Positions 51,105-59,404 of a stretch of DNA of 64,000 nt are shown piece after piece; position 1 is the first letter of the stretch; each line of letters begins with the position of its first letter. The notes under the pieces were generated by a model. That model made no database searches and had not been told where the DNA came from. It worked only from the letters and a program-made list of their open reading frames with translations. Source of the stretch: Algoriphagus sp. AK58 (GTDB lineage: Bacteria; Bacteroidota; Bacteroidia; Cytophagales; Cyclobacteriaceae). The stretch is from contig NZ_QEIG01000005.1 of assembly GCF_014324365.1 (NCBI RefSeq), forward strand, positions 186,001 through 250,000, given 5' to 3'. The position numbers were made by a program, and so were the translations under genes.

Positions 51105-51749
51105 ATGGAGCATTTGATGACCCGGCAGTTGGACCTGATTCTCAGAGAAGGCGGGGCGGAATATGACTGGCAGTTTGATCTGGAGGTCGTGCCCAATTAT
51201 CTTGATGAGAAAGGGAAAAGTTGGCTAAAGGAAATTCTCGCTGAACTAGGGGGAAATGGTTCTTTTCCATTGCTGGAAAAGTTGAGGTTTGATTTCAAAA
51301 TCGGGCGGCAGTTGATTCTTTGGGATGAAGAACTCCATTTTAACCGATACAGGCTCAGCACTTTTCGCTCCGGAATGTATCAGGATTTAAGTTTTCCATT
51401 TGTCGAAAGTTATAAAAGACTTTGCCGAACCTTTGAAAAAGAAGCCCTTAAATCCGGGATGCCGCAACGTATTTGGTCCGGACCTCCAGTTGCTGGGAAT
51501 TTGTTTGGAAAAGCCTCTGAACCGGGAGATTTTTCAGGAAACGGGGCTTCCGGATGGAAACTTTTGGCTTATAACAGCGCTCAGACTGACCTGCAAACCC
51601 GGATTCATGGGTACAAACTCCTCCGGCTCAATCCCTTTGAAACGCTGATGACGGGTGGCTCGCTTAAGCGATTGGACCAACTGTTGGTTAACCCAAAAGA
51701 AGAACAGCGGGCAGTGATTTTCAACTGGCTGATGAGGAAGTTGGGATGA
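51105..51749 (+). CDS. Conserved Bacteroidota protein of unknown function
   Basis: 214 residues, no signal or membrane segment. I do not recognise a named family with certainty. Conserved-looking stretches are RQLILWDEELHFNRYRLSTF, ESYKRLCRTFEKEALKSG, GASGWKLLAYNSAQTDLQTR and a C-terminal TGGSLKRLDQLLVN, a fold rich in helices with an acidic first half. Third gene of the small membrane protein / DUF2452 operon (gap of four bases), so it may share their unknown role. Confidence 0.65.
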   Translation: MEHLMTRQLDLILREGGAEYDWQFDLEVVPNYLDEKGKSWLKEILAELGGNGSFPLLEKLRFDFKIGRQLILWDEELHFNRYRLSTFRSGMYQDLSFPFVESYKRLCRTFEKEALKSGMPQRIWSGPPVAGNLFGKASEPGDFSGNGASGWKLLAYNSAQTDLQTRIHGYKLLRLNPFETLMTGGSLKRLDQLLVNPKEEQRAVIFNWLMRKLG

Positions 51750-51814
51750 GTGGGATTTCGAATTTTTGATTTCGGAGGTCGGATTTCGGATTTATGAATT
51801 CTGACTTTTAAATG

Positions 51815-51843
51815 AAAAAAGGGACTTCAAATGAAATCCCTTT
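51815..51843 (-). terminator. Terminator of the deoxynucleoside kinase gene
   Basis: Read on the minus strand, GGGA-T-TTC, loop ATTT, GAA-G-TCCC (51821-51840) is followed by six T. One mismatched pair interrupts the stem. Just upstream (51757-51790), the motif GGATTTCG occurs in several imperfect copies. Confidence 0.75.
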
Positions 51844-51854
51844 GCTTATGAAAA

Positions 51855-52472
51855 TCAGGCAAATAGCCCAAACATTTCCCTCTCTATTTTCTCGACAATG
51901 AAGGAAAAATCCTCAGGTCGCTCCACGAAATCCAAATCGTTCACATCTACAATCAGCAGTTTTCCCTCCCTGTAATTGCCAATCCAATCCTCATAATGGG
52001 AATTCAGGTTTTTGAGATAATCGATTCGCATGGCTGTCTCATAGCTTCTGCCACGCTTTTCGATCTGACCTACCAGCTTTGGAATATCTGCCTTCAGATA
52101 AATCAAAAGGTCCGGAGCTTTGACATGGGAAATCATGGAATCAAATAGGCTTCGATAGTTCCAGTAATCTCTTTCGGTCAAGAGTTTGCTTTTATACAGG
52201 TTGGCTGCGAAGATGTAAGCATCTTCGTAGATCGTGCGATCCTGAATGGTAGGAATGGGGCTTTCCTGAATTTTCTTGATCTGATTGAAGCGGGAATTAA
52301 GGAAGTAAACCTGAAGGTGAAACGCCCATCGCTTCATGTCCTCATAGAAATCAGGCAGATAGGGATTATCGTCAACGGCCTCGAATTCCGCTTTCCAACC
52401 ATAGTGTTTGGCTAGCTTTTCGGTGAGCGTGGTTTTCCCGCTTCCTATATTTCCGGATACTGCTAAATGCAT
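51855..52472 (-). CDS. Deoxynucleoside kinase
   Basis: 205 residues. The P-loop is SGNIGSGKTT near residue 6-15, the catalytic segment is TIQDRTIYEDAYIFA and the lid-like region is KRGRSYETAMRID. It phosphorylates deoxynucleosides (likely deoxyadenosine, deoxyguanosine or deoxycytidine) for nucleotide salvage. The gene lies 14 bases after the 3-hydroxyacyl-CoA dehydrogenase gene on the same strand, a likely co-transcribed pair without obvious functional link. Confidence 0.92.
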   Translation of the reverse strand: MHLAVSGNIGSGKTTLTEKLAKHYGWKAEFEAVDDNPYLPDFYEDMKRWAFHLQVYFLNSRFNQIKKIQESPIPTIQDRTIYEDAYIFAANLYKSKLLTERDYWNYRSLFDSMISHVKAPDLLIYLKADIPKLVGQIEKRGRSYETAMRIDYLKNLNSHYEDWIGNYREGKLLIVDVNDLDFVERPEDFSFIVEKIEREMFGLFA

Positions 52473-52486
52473 TTTTTGAATGTTAA

Positions 52487-53377
52487 TTACTTGGAAAATC
52501 TTGGAGATACGACCAAATCCTTGCTCCCCGGTGTGTATTGATAAAAACCTTCGCCAGTTTTCACTCCTTTAAATCCGGCTTCAACCATATTTACCAAAAG
52601 TGGACAGGGAGCATACTTCGGATTGCCAAATCCATCATGAAGTACTCTCAAAATAGAAAGGCATACATCCAATCCGATAAAATCAGCCAATTGGAGTGGA
52701 CCCATCGGATGGGCCATACCCAACTTCATCACTGTATCGATCTCAGAAACCCCTGCCACCCCTTCATACAGCGTGTAAATCGCTTCATTGATCATTGGCA
52801 TGAGAATACGGTTTGCCACAAATCCGGGATAATCATTGACTTCTACAGGCTCTTTGGAAAGATTCCTGGAAAGGTCCATGATGATTTCGGTAACCTCGTC
52901 AGAGGTGGCATATCCTCTGATGACTTCTACCAATTTCATCACCGGTACAGGATTCATGAAGTGCATCCCTATCACCTGAGAAGGCCTTTTGGTGACGGCA
53001 GCAATTTTGGTAATTGAAATGGAGGAGGTATTGGAAGCCAATATGGCGGAAGAAGGGGCGAATTGATCCAATTGTCTGAAGATATCCAACTTGAGGGACA
53101 TATTCTCAGTAGCAGCTTCCACCACAAGGTCAGCGTTTTTTACTCCGTCTTCCAGACTGGTAAAAGTGATGATTCTTGCCAGAGCAGATACTTTCTCTGA
53201 TTCAGAAAGAGTTCCTTTACTCACTTGTCTATCCATATTTTTGGAGATAGTGGTAATAGCTTTTTCCAGCTGAGCGGCAGAAATATCAACCAAAGAAACA
53301 TGATACCCATGTTGTGCAAACACATGGGCGATACCATTTCCCATGGTACCGGAACCGATGACGGAGATTGCTTTCAT
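52487..53377 (-). CDS. 3-hydroxyacyl-CoA dehydrogenase (3-hydroxybutyryl-CoA type)
   Basis: 296 residues with an N-terminal NAD-binding Rossmann domain (VIGSGTMGNGIAHVFAQHG), the ASNTSSISITKIA catalytic-loop segment, GMHFMNPVPVMKLVEVI with the catalytic His and a C-terminal dimerisation domain (YPGFVANRILMPMINEA, GLDVCLSILRVLHDGFG). It oxidises 3-hydroxyacyl-CoA in beta-oxidation or butyrate-type metabolism and would act downstream of crotonyl-CoA hydration. First gene of the pair with deoxynucleoside kinase. Confidence 0.95.
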   Translation of the reverse strand: MKAISVIGSGTMGNGIAHVFAQHGYHVSLVDISAAQLEKAITTISKNMDRQVSKGTLSESEKVSALARIITFTSLEDGVKNADLVVEAATENMSLKLDIFRQLDQFAPSSAILASNTSSISITKIAAVTKRPSQVIGMHFMNPVPVMKLVEVIRGYATSDEVTEIIMDLSRNLSKEPVEVNDYPGFVANRILMPMINEAIYTLYEGVAGVSEIDTVMKLGMAHPMGPLQLADFIGLDVCLSILRVLHDGFGNPKYAPCPLLVNMVEAGFKGVKTGEGFYQYTPGSKDLVVSPRFSK

Positions 53378-53558
53378 AACTGTCTTATTTCGAGTGAAAA
53401 ACGTTAATATTTGGGTTTGATATGGCGATTAAGCCATTTTTGAAGTGTCCAAAACTAAGCCTAAGCCTAGCCAATTCCAATTTCCAACCCTTCATTCCTG
53501 ACTTTGTTTGTCGGAAATTTTCAATTCTTGGGACAGGATTAATCTTTACCTTTGAATC

Positions 53559-54392
53559 ATGAAAGAACTTGGACTGATCAGCAAACTTCCTATAAACAGA
53601 TTTACAGATTTTGGTGCCTATTTAGCCCTTAGTGACGGAGGGGAAGTGCTTCTTCCAAAAGGATATTTGAAAGGAGAGGAGAATATAGGGGATGAAGTCG
53701 AGGTCTTTGTCTACACAGACAGCGAGGATAGACCAGTGGCTGTCACTGATCGCCCAAAAGCTTTGTTGGATGAATTTGCCGTCTTGGAATGCAAGGAAGT
53801 AACCAAGTTTGGCGCCTTTATGGATTGGGGTTTGCTTAAGGATCTCTTTGTGCCCAATTCCGAAATAGCTAAGCCAATGACTCCGGGTCAAAAGTATTTG
53901 GTAAGAGTTTGTATTGATTACAAAACAGACCGTCTGATTGGAGTGAGTAAGTACCGTGAGTTTATCTATCCTGCTCCCAAAGATTATGAGCCTGGGAATG
54001 CCTGTGAAGGTTTGATTTTTGAAAAAACGGAATTGGGATATAAAGTTTTACTTGAAGATCGCTATGAAGGATTGATTTACGCAAATGAGGTTTTTCAGCC
54101 TTTAGAAATTGGAGAGCGCAGAAAACTGTGGGTCAAGAAACGTAGAGATGACGGCAAAATCGATCTTCAACTGCTGCCTACAGGAAGGGAAAAATATGAA
54201 GAAGGAGCGGAAAAAATCCTCCAAATTTTGGAAGAAAAGGGATTTTTACCCTTGCACGACAAGTCCGATCCAGAGGAAATCAAAAGTTTGCTAGGCATGA
54301 GCAAAAAACACTTCAAGCAGTGCATCGGACAGTTATATAAAGCCAGGGAGATTGTCATTCGGGAAGACGGAATCTCCCTAAGCAGGGACTAA
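53559..54392 (+). CDS. CvfB-like S1-domain RNA-binding protein
   Basis: 277 residues composed of consecutive S1-type OB folds (NRFTDFGAYLALSDGGEVLLP, VTKFGAFMDWGLLKDLFVP, EGLIFEKTELGYKVLLEDR) and a C-terminal winged helix (SLLGMSKKHFKQCIGQLYK). CvfB proteins bind RNA and influence virulence gene expression in Firmicutes; in Bacteroidota the role is open. TACCTTTG at 53547-53554 fits a -7 element and lies four bases from the ATG, hinting at a leaderless or very short-leader transcript. The stop codon overlaps that of the converging ArsC-like gene. Confidence 0.9.
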   Translation: MKELGLISKLPINRFTDFGAYLALSDGGEVLLPKGYLKGEENIGDEVEVFVYTDSEDRPVAVTDRPKALLDEFAVLECKEVTKFGAFMDWGLLKDLFVPNSEIAKPMTPGQKYLVRVCIDYKTDRLIGVSKYREFIYPAPKDYEPGNACEGLIFEKTELGYKVLLEDRYEGLIYANEVFQPLEIGERRKLWVKKRRDDGKIDLQLLPTGREKYEEGAEKILQILEEKGFLPLHDKSDPEEIKSLLGMSKKHFKQCIGQLYKAREIVIREDGISLSRD

Positions 54393-54748
54393 TCCAATTT
54401 GAGGATATCTGTCGGAGTCTTACAAAGAATTGCACGATTTCGGAAAAGGGCTATCGGAGCTTTAATCAAGTAAGGATAATTGACTAGGATGTTTAGCCAA
54501 CCTTCTTCATCCCAATCTTTTCCGGCAATAAGCCTTTGGTAATCAGGGTGCGCTCGATTGAGCAGGTCCTTTGCCCGTAGATTTAGCTTGAGTAAAATTT
54601 GATCCCATTGAGTAGCGGTCAATCTTTCATGGATCAAATCAATTTCATTCACAAACCTAGCAATGGATTTTGCATAAGCTCTGGTTTGCTTATCGATAGG
54701 TTGCATTGAGCTGTGGTAGAAATAAAGCTCGGATGGATGGATTTTCAT
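54389..54748 (-). CDS. ArsC/Spx-family thioredoxin-fold protein lacking the catalytic cysteine
   Basis: 119 residues from the ATG at 54748. The C-terminal half (WLNILVNYPYLIKAPIALFRNRAILCKTPTDILKL) matches the conserved end of arsenate reductase/Spx proteins. At the N-terminal active-site position, where ArsC has a Cys (YxNPxCSKSR), this protein has FYHSSMQPIDKQTR and no Cys, so it cannot reduce arsenate by the usual mechanism. A Spx-like or redox-independent role is possible. The frame is open to 55069, but that extension overlaps the YkgJ gene antisense and is not protein-like. Its stop (CTA on plus) overlaps the cvfB stop. Confidence 0.75.
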   Translation of the reverse strand: MKIHPSELYFYHSSMQPIDKQTRAYAKSIARFVNEIDLIHERLTATQWDQILLKLNLRAKDLLNRAHPDYQRLIAGKDWDEEGWLNILVNYPYLIKAPIALFRNRAILCKTPTDILKLD

Positions 54749-54820
54749 GGCTATCTGGGTTTTGTGAAAGTATAAGTTAAGAAAATGATACAAATAATTG
54801 AAATTCAAATCCTTGTATAA

Positions 54821-55315
54821 TTGAAAATAGATCTTGAAAAGTTTTCCAGGGAAAGTAAATCGGAATATACGTCCAACAAAAAGCTTAAAGAAAAGCTGAA
54901 AAAACTTAAACCAAAGAATTTGGATGAATCCTTTCATCTCCTCCATGAGGAAGTATTTGCGCAGATAGACTGTCTGGAATGTGCCAATTGCTGCAAGACT
55001 ACAAGCCCTATTTTTATCCAAACAGACATTGACCGCCTGGCAAAGACTTTCCGCATGAAAAGCAGTCAATTCTTAGATACCTATCTTCATCGAGATGAGG
55101 ACGGTGATTTTGTCTTGAACTCCGCCCCATGTTCTTTTTTGGGTGAGGACAATAAGTGCTTGGTCTACGAGGATAGGCCAAAGGCCTGTAGGGAATATCC
55201 CCATACTGACCGAAAAAACATGGCCGGTATTTTAGACCTCACTTTGAAAAATACCCTGGTCTGTCCTGCTGTCTCCAAAATTTTTTACGAGATCGGCAAA
55301 GATTATAGGAAGTGA
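54821..55315 (+). CDS. YkgJ-family cysteine cluster protein
   Basis: 164 residues starting at a TTG (a stop codon lies just upstream in frame and no in-frame ATG precedes the conserved part). The cysteine cluster reads CLECANCC, then APCSFLGEDNKCLVY, RPKACREYP and VCPA, the YkgJ/DUF pattern thought to bind zinc or an Fe-S cluster. The function is unknown. It is divergent from the ArsC-like gene across 72 bases and followed by a ROK kinase on the same strand. Confidence 0.85.
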   Translation: MKIDLEKFSRESKSEYTSNKKLKEKLKKLKPKNLDESFHLLHEEVFAQIDCLECANCCKTTSPIFIQTDIDRLAKTFRMKSSQFLDTYLHRDEDGDFVLNSAPCSFLGEDNKCLVYEDRPKACREYPHTDRKNMAGILDLTLKNTLVCPAVSKIFYEIGKDYRK

Positions 55316-55360
55316 AGCAATAGTTTTGCTTTTTTGGCAATCAAACCTATCAAAATAACT

Positions 55361-56293
55361 ATGAAAGCATCGGATACTCATTTTCTAGGAGTAGATGTGG
55401 GTGGAACTCACCTGAAAATCGGATTAGTGGATAAGGAAGGCAATATGCTTGACTTTCAGAAAGAAGACACCACTCAATATAGAGAACATCCGGATGGCTT
55501 TGGCCCCAACTTCGTCAATGTAATCGGAAAATATTTAGCCAAATATCCTCAGGTGGGAAAGGTAGGAATCGGCCTTCCCGGGATGATTACCAAGGATCGA
55601 ATGACTCCTTTGGAGATCCCTGCCATTCCAGATTTGAATAATTTTCCTTTGAAGGCAAGTCTTAAAGAGAAATATCCAAAGCACGACTTTTATTTGGAAA
55701 ATGATGCTGCGGCAGCTGCTATCGGTGAATTCCATTATGGAAAAGGGGATGTATCTGCCAACTTTCTTTTCATCACCATGGGCACAGGTATCGGAAGTGC
55801 TTTGGTTTTGGATGGAGAGGTTTTTAAAGGTTCCCGCGGAAATGCCCTTGAAATGGGTCACATGCTTTCCAGAGGAAATGCCGGCTTGGAGACCTTGATT
55901 GGCCGAAATGGGATTCTTCGAATCATGGCAAACTTGGTGGCTGCTTATCCTGAAAAAGCAGGTGAGTTGGTCGGAAAAGAATTGGGTACTCACCTCCTTG
56001 TCGATACTGCCAAGGCCGGAAATGAAGTATCCTTGATGGTTTTCAAAGAAGTCGCCGAGATCATCAGTGAGGCTATTGTGTCCACTATTCGTATACTCGA
56101 TGTCACCGATGTGTATTTCGGTGGGGGAATTTCTGCCGGACTGGAATTTATGATGCCAACGATCGAGTATAATACCCGAAAATTCCTTACACCCTATTAT
56201 GTGAAAGATTTGAGGCTGAAGAAAGCTACACTGGAAAACAACGCCGGAACCCTCGGGGCGGCAGCGCTCTGTTTTATGGATTCAGGGTTGTGA
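55361..56293 (+). CDS. ROK family sugar kinase
   Basis: 310 residues from the ATG at 55361; a TTG at 55334 is in frame but adds an unlikely N-terminus. FLGVDVGGTHLKIGLVD is the phosphate-binding ATP motif, GIGLPGMITKD and LENDAAAAAIGEFHYGKG hold the catalytic Asp, and ITMGTGIGSALVLDGEVF follows. The ROK zinc motif (CxCGxxGCxE) is absent: the equivalent region is EMGHMLSRGNAGLETLIG. Glucose or N-acetyl-sugar phosphorylation is likely; the missing zinc site points to the glucokinase/polyphosphate-glucokinase-like branch. Confidence 0.88.
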   Translation: MKASDTHFLGVDVGGTHLKIGLVDKEGNMLDFQKEDTTQYREHPDGFGPNFVNVIGKYLAKYPQVGKVGIGLPGMITKDRMTPLEIPAIPDLNNFPLKASLKEKYPKHDFYLENDAAAAAIGEFHYGKGDVSANFLFITMGTGIGSALVLDGEVFKGSRGNALEMGHMLSRGNAGLETLIGRNGILRIMANLVAAYPEKAGELVGKELGTHLLVDTAKAGNEVSLMVFKEVAEIISEAIVSTIRILDVTDVYFGGGISAGLEFMMPTIEYNTRKFLTPYYVKDLRLKKATLENNAGTLGAAALCFMDSGL

Positions 56294-56660
56294 TCGTAAC
56301 CTCAGATACTTTACTCAATGCATTCATCCGAAAAAGAACCCTCAGCGGTTCTTTTTCACTTTTTATGCCTTCACAATCACCGCTTGGTTCGAGAAAGTAA
56401 AAGAAAAAGCTCTGACTTTTATCTACCAGCTCGACTCGGTCAGGACGGCCAAATGTTTTGATTAAGGATTGGTTATCAGCGCCTAAAAAGTTGTTTTTGA
56501 TTTGTTCGAGCTCTTCCAAATCCTGCATCCGAAGACCTTTGCATCCATATCGGTCTGCTTTCCAATTTTCAAGGTTGATAGCTCCCGCATCCAGTTTGGG
56601 ACTGCAGGAGTTTAGACTAGTGACGAAAAGGAGTGCACACGCAAGCTGGATAAATCGCAT
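56274..56660 (-). CDS. Small BamE-like lipoprotein
   Basis: 128 residues from the ATG at 56660 with a lipoprotein signal (CALLFVTSLNSC; lipid-modified Cys). The mature part IKNNFLGADNQSLIKTFGRP followed by DRVELVDKSQSFFFYFLEP resembles the SmpA/BamE fold (helix-helix-strand), though the family identity is tentative. Its 3' end overlaps the converging ROK gene by 20 bases, with no terminator in between. Confidence 0.65.
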   Translation of the reverse strand: MRFIQLACALLFVTSLNSCSPKLDAGAINLENWKADRYGCKGLRMQDLEELEQIKNNFLGADNQSLIKTFGRPDRVELVDKSQSFFFYFLEPSGDCEGIKSEKEPLRVLFRMNALSKVSEVTITTLNP

Positions 56661-56885
56661 AGAAATTGAATTGTGTAACAAAGATCGGTTGAAATTTTCC
56701 GGAAATCTAAATTTTAGAATTTTCAGTCCGGGTTGAATTCAGGAAGTCAAGATTAGAAACTTGATCTTCACTGATTTGGATCAAGGCTTTGAATAGTCTG
56801 ACATTCTTTGACACTTTCCGAACATGAAGAAAGCCCCGAAGGTTTATCCAAATCGGTTATATTAGCACGTTCAATCACTCATTTC

Positions 56886-57377
56886 ATGTATTACAGATTC
56901 GGAAAAGCATTCTATTTCGTAAGCATATTGGCTTTTGTTTTCTTCTTATTGTATTTCTATTCGGCGATGCCCGAGCAAGTGGGTATCAGCGTGGATGAAA
57001 CCGGAATAGTGAATAGGGATTGGGAAAAAGGGACTTTCTTTTACGCGATGATCGCTACATTTTTGATTTTCAATGCGGCTACACTCTTTACTCCAAAATC
57101 CCTGGAGACCAAAACCAACAAAAAAATGCATCGGATTTTTCCGGTTGGAGATCCCTACAGAGATTACATTTTGGCTTGGTTTTATTCATTTGGCGCATTG
57201 ATCAATTTGAGTTTAGGGCTCTTGGTTTTTTATGTTCATGCCATCAATAATCAGGAAGAAATCGCCGCCAGCTCCTTTAGTTTTTGGTTTTTCCTGATGC
57301 CTTCTTTACTTTTTGTATGGGTGGTGATGTTGTTTGTTTTGCTTGTGGGAAAATTCAAATCTGTTCAGCGCTCCTAA
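56886..57377 (+). CDS. Conserved membrane protein of unknown function
   Basis: 163 residues from the ATG at 56886, with about four hydrophobic segments (FYFVSILAFVFFLLYFY, FFYAMIATFLIFNAATLF, FYSFGALINLSLGLLVFYV, WFFLMPSLLFVWVVMLFVLL). An in-frame TTG at 56808 would add 26 residues. I do not recognise the family. The stop is nine bases before parE, so it may be cotranscribed with it; the reason for that is unknown. Confidence 0.6.
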   Translation: MYYRFGKAFYFVSILAFVFFLLYFYSAMPEQVGISVDETGIVNRDWEKGTFFYAMIATFLIFNAATLFTPKSLETKTNKKMHRIFPVGDPYRDYILAWFYSFGALINLSLGLLVFYVHAINNQEEIAASSFSFWFFLMPSLLFVWVVMLFVLLVGKFKSVQRS

Positions 57378-57386
57378 TTTAGACTT

Positions 57387-59297
57387 ATGGCAGAACCAGT
57401 AAAATATACCGAAGACAGTATCAAATCCCTAGATTGGAGGGAGCATATTCGTCTCAGACCCGGGATGTATATCGGAAAGTTGGGAGACGGAAGCGCCCAG
57501 GATGACGGGATTTACGTATTGGTAAAAGAAATCCTGGACAACTCCATCGACGAGCACATGATGGGGCACGGACGAACCATCGATGTTAAAATTTCCGAAC
57601 ATAAAGTAGAGGTAAGAGATTACGGTAGAGGCATCCCTTTGGGAAAAGTGATCGACTGTGTTTCCAAAATCAATACCGGAGGAAAATACGATTCCGGAGC
57701 TTTTCAAAAGTCTGTAGGGCTAAACGGGGTCGGTACCAAAGCTGTGAACGCCCTCTCTGATTTTTTCAAAGTTCAGTCTTTTCGGGACGGAGAGACCAAA
57801 ATGGCAGAATTCGAAAAAGGGGTGCTAGTCAATGACCCTCCAGTGGATAAAACCTCTGAGCGAAATGGAACGCGGGTTACCTTCTCTCCGGATGCTTCGA
57901 TTTTCAAAAACTACCATTTTATCCCCGAATATCTCGAAAATCAAATCTGGAATTATGCTTACCTCAATGCCGGTCTGACCATCAATTACAACGGCAAGAA
58001 GTATTTCTCTGACAAAGGGCTCTACGATTTGCTTTCTAACAAGGTAGATGAGGAAAGCATTCGATATCCCATAATCCACCTTAAGGGAAATGACATCGAA
58101 GTCGCCTTGACCCACTCCGGAAGCTATGGTGAAGAATATTATTCCTTTGTCAACGGACAGTACACCACTCAAGGGGGGACGCACCTCGCCGCTTTCCGAG
58201 AGGCGATCGTGAAGACCATTCGCGAGTTTTACAAAAAAGATTACGATGCCTCCGATATTCGTCAATCAGTGGTGGCAGCTATAGCTGTGAGGGTTCAGGA
58301 GCCCGTCTTTGAATCCCAAACCAAGACCAAGCTCGGCTCTCAAAACATCGGACCGGATGGCCCAACACTGAGGACTTTTGTGAATGACTTCATCAAAACC
58401 GAGCTGGACAACTACCTGCACAAAAATCCAGCTGCCGCTGATGCCTTGCTCAAGAGGATTTTGCAATCTGAGCGGGAGAGAAAAGAAATTTCCGGTATCA
58501 AAAAGCTGGCAAATGAGCGAGCGAAAAAGGCCAATCTTCATAACAAAAAGCTTAGAGATTGTCGTGTCCACTACGACGATCCTAAAGGCGACGAAGACAT
58601 CAAAAACAAGACGATGCTCTTTATCACCGAAGGTGATTCGGCCTCCGGATCGATCACCAAAAGCCGGGATGTGCAGACTCAAGCGGTTTTTTCTCTTCGT
58701 GGTAAGCCGCTCAACTGTTTTGGCATGACCAAAAAAGTGGTATATGAAAATGAGGAATTTAACCTCCTTCAGCATGCCTTGAATATCGAAGACGGGATTG
58801 AAAATCTCCGTTACCGAAAGATCGTCATTGCCACCGATGCGGATGTGGATGGCATGCATATCCGCTTGTTGATAATGACCTATTTCCTCCAGTTTTTCCC
58901 GGATTTGGTGAAAAACGGGCACTTGTTTATCCTCGATACTCCACTTTTCCGGGTAAGAAACAAGAAGGAAACGATCTATTGCTATTCAGACGAAGAGAGG
59001 CAACGGGCAATTCATAAGCTTGGTAATAAACCTGAAATCACCCGATTCAAAGGATTGGGGGAAATCTCTCCGGAAGAGTTTGGCAAGTTTATCGGTGAGG
59101 ATATCCGATTGGACCCCATCATCCTGAACAAGGACACCAAGATCTCTGATTTGCTGACTTTCTACATGGGTAAAAACACGCCAGACCGTCAAAATTTCAT
59201 CATCGACAACCTAAGAATTGAAAAAGATTTGGCACTCGATGACCCGAAAAAGACAGAAGAAAAAGAAGAAGAAGAAGAAGAAACAGAGGCCGCTTAA
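57387..59297 (+). CDS. parE: DNA topoisomerase IV subunit B
   Basis: 636 residues. GHKL ATPase domain with [18 protein letters not shown] and [26 protein letters not shown], and TOPRIM domain with [16 protein letters not shown] and the [13 protein letters not shown] acidic triad. It supplies ATP hydrolysis for decatenation of daughter chromosomes together with ParC. The C-terminus ends in a run of glutamates encoded by six GAA repeats (59265-59282). The ParC gene follows 107 bases downstream on the same strand; the gap contains a GGCTTT/AAAGCC hairpin without a T-tract. Confidence 0.96.
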   Translation: MAEPVKYTEDSIKSLDWREHIRLRPGMYIGKLGDGSAQDDGIYVLVKEILDNSIDEHMMGHGRTIDVKISEHKVEVRDYGRGIPLGKVIDCVSKINTGGKYDSGAFQKSVGLNGVGTKAVNALSDFFKVQSFRDGETKMAEFEKGVLVNDPPVDKTSERNGTRVTFSPDASIFKNYHFIPEYLENQIWNYAYLNAGLTINYNGKKYFSDKGLYDLLSNKVDEESIRYPIIHLKGNDIEVALTHSGSYGEEYYSFVNGQYTTQGGTHLAAFREAIVKTIREFYKKDYDASDIRQSVVAAIAVRVQEPVFESQTKTKLGSQNIGPDGPTLRTFVNDFIKTELDNYLHKNPAAADALLKRILQSERERKEISGIKKLANERAKKANLHNKKLRDCRVHYDDPKGDEDIKNKTMLFITEGDSASGSITKSRDVQTQAVFSLRGKPLNCFGMTKKVVYENEEFNLLQHALNIEDGIENLRYRKIVIATDADVDGMHIRLLIMTYFLQFFPDLVKNGHLFILDTPLFRVRNKKETIYCYSDEERQRAIHKLGNKPEITRFKGLGEISPEEFGKFIGEDIRLDPIILNKDTKISDLLTFYMGKNTPDRQNFIIDNLRIEKDLALDDPKKTEEKEEEEEETEAA

Positions 59298-59404
59298 GCA
59301 CACAAAATGGCTTTGAATTTTCATGAATCAAAAGCCCAATTCAAATAAGAAATTCCACAAGAAAGAAGTAATCCTTGCTTTCGAATAAATATTGGAAGAA
59401 TTAA

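Noticed and set aside
54749..55069. N-terminal extension of the ArsC-like gene, giving 226 residues
   Set aside because: The extra residues are antisense to the YkgJ coding region and very hydrophobic and aromatic without family likeness; the ATG at 54748 gives the normal 119-residue length.
58266..58922. Minus-strand open frame of 218 codons within parE
   Set aside because: It lies antisense to the conserved TOPRIM region of parE and has no signal, motif or own start context.
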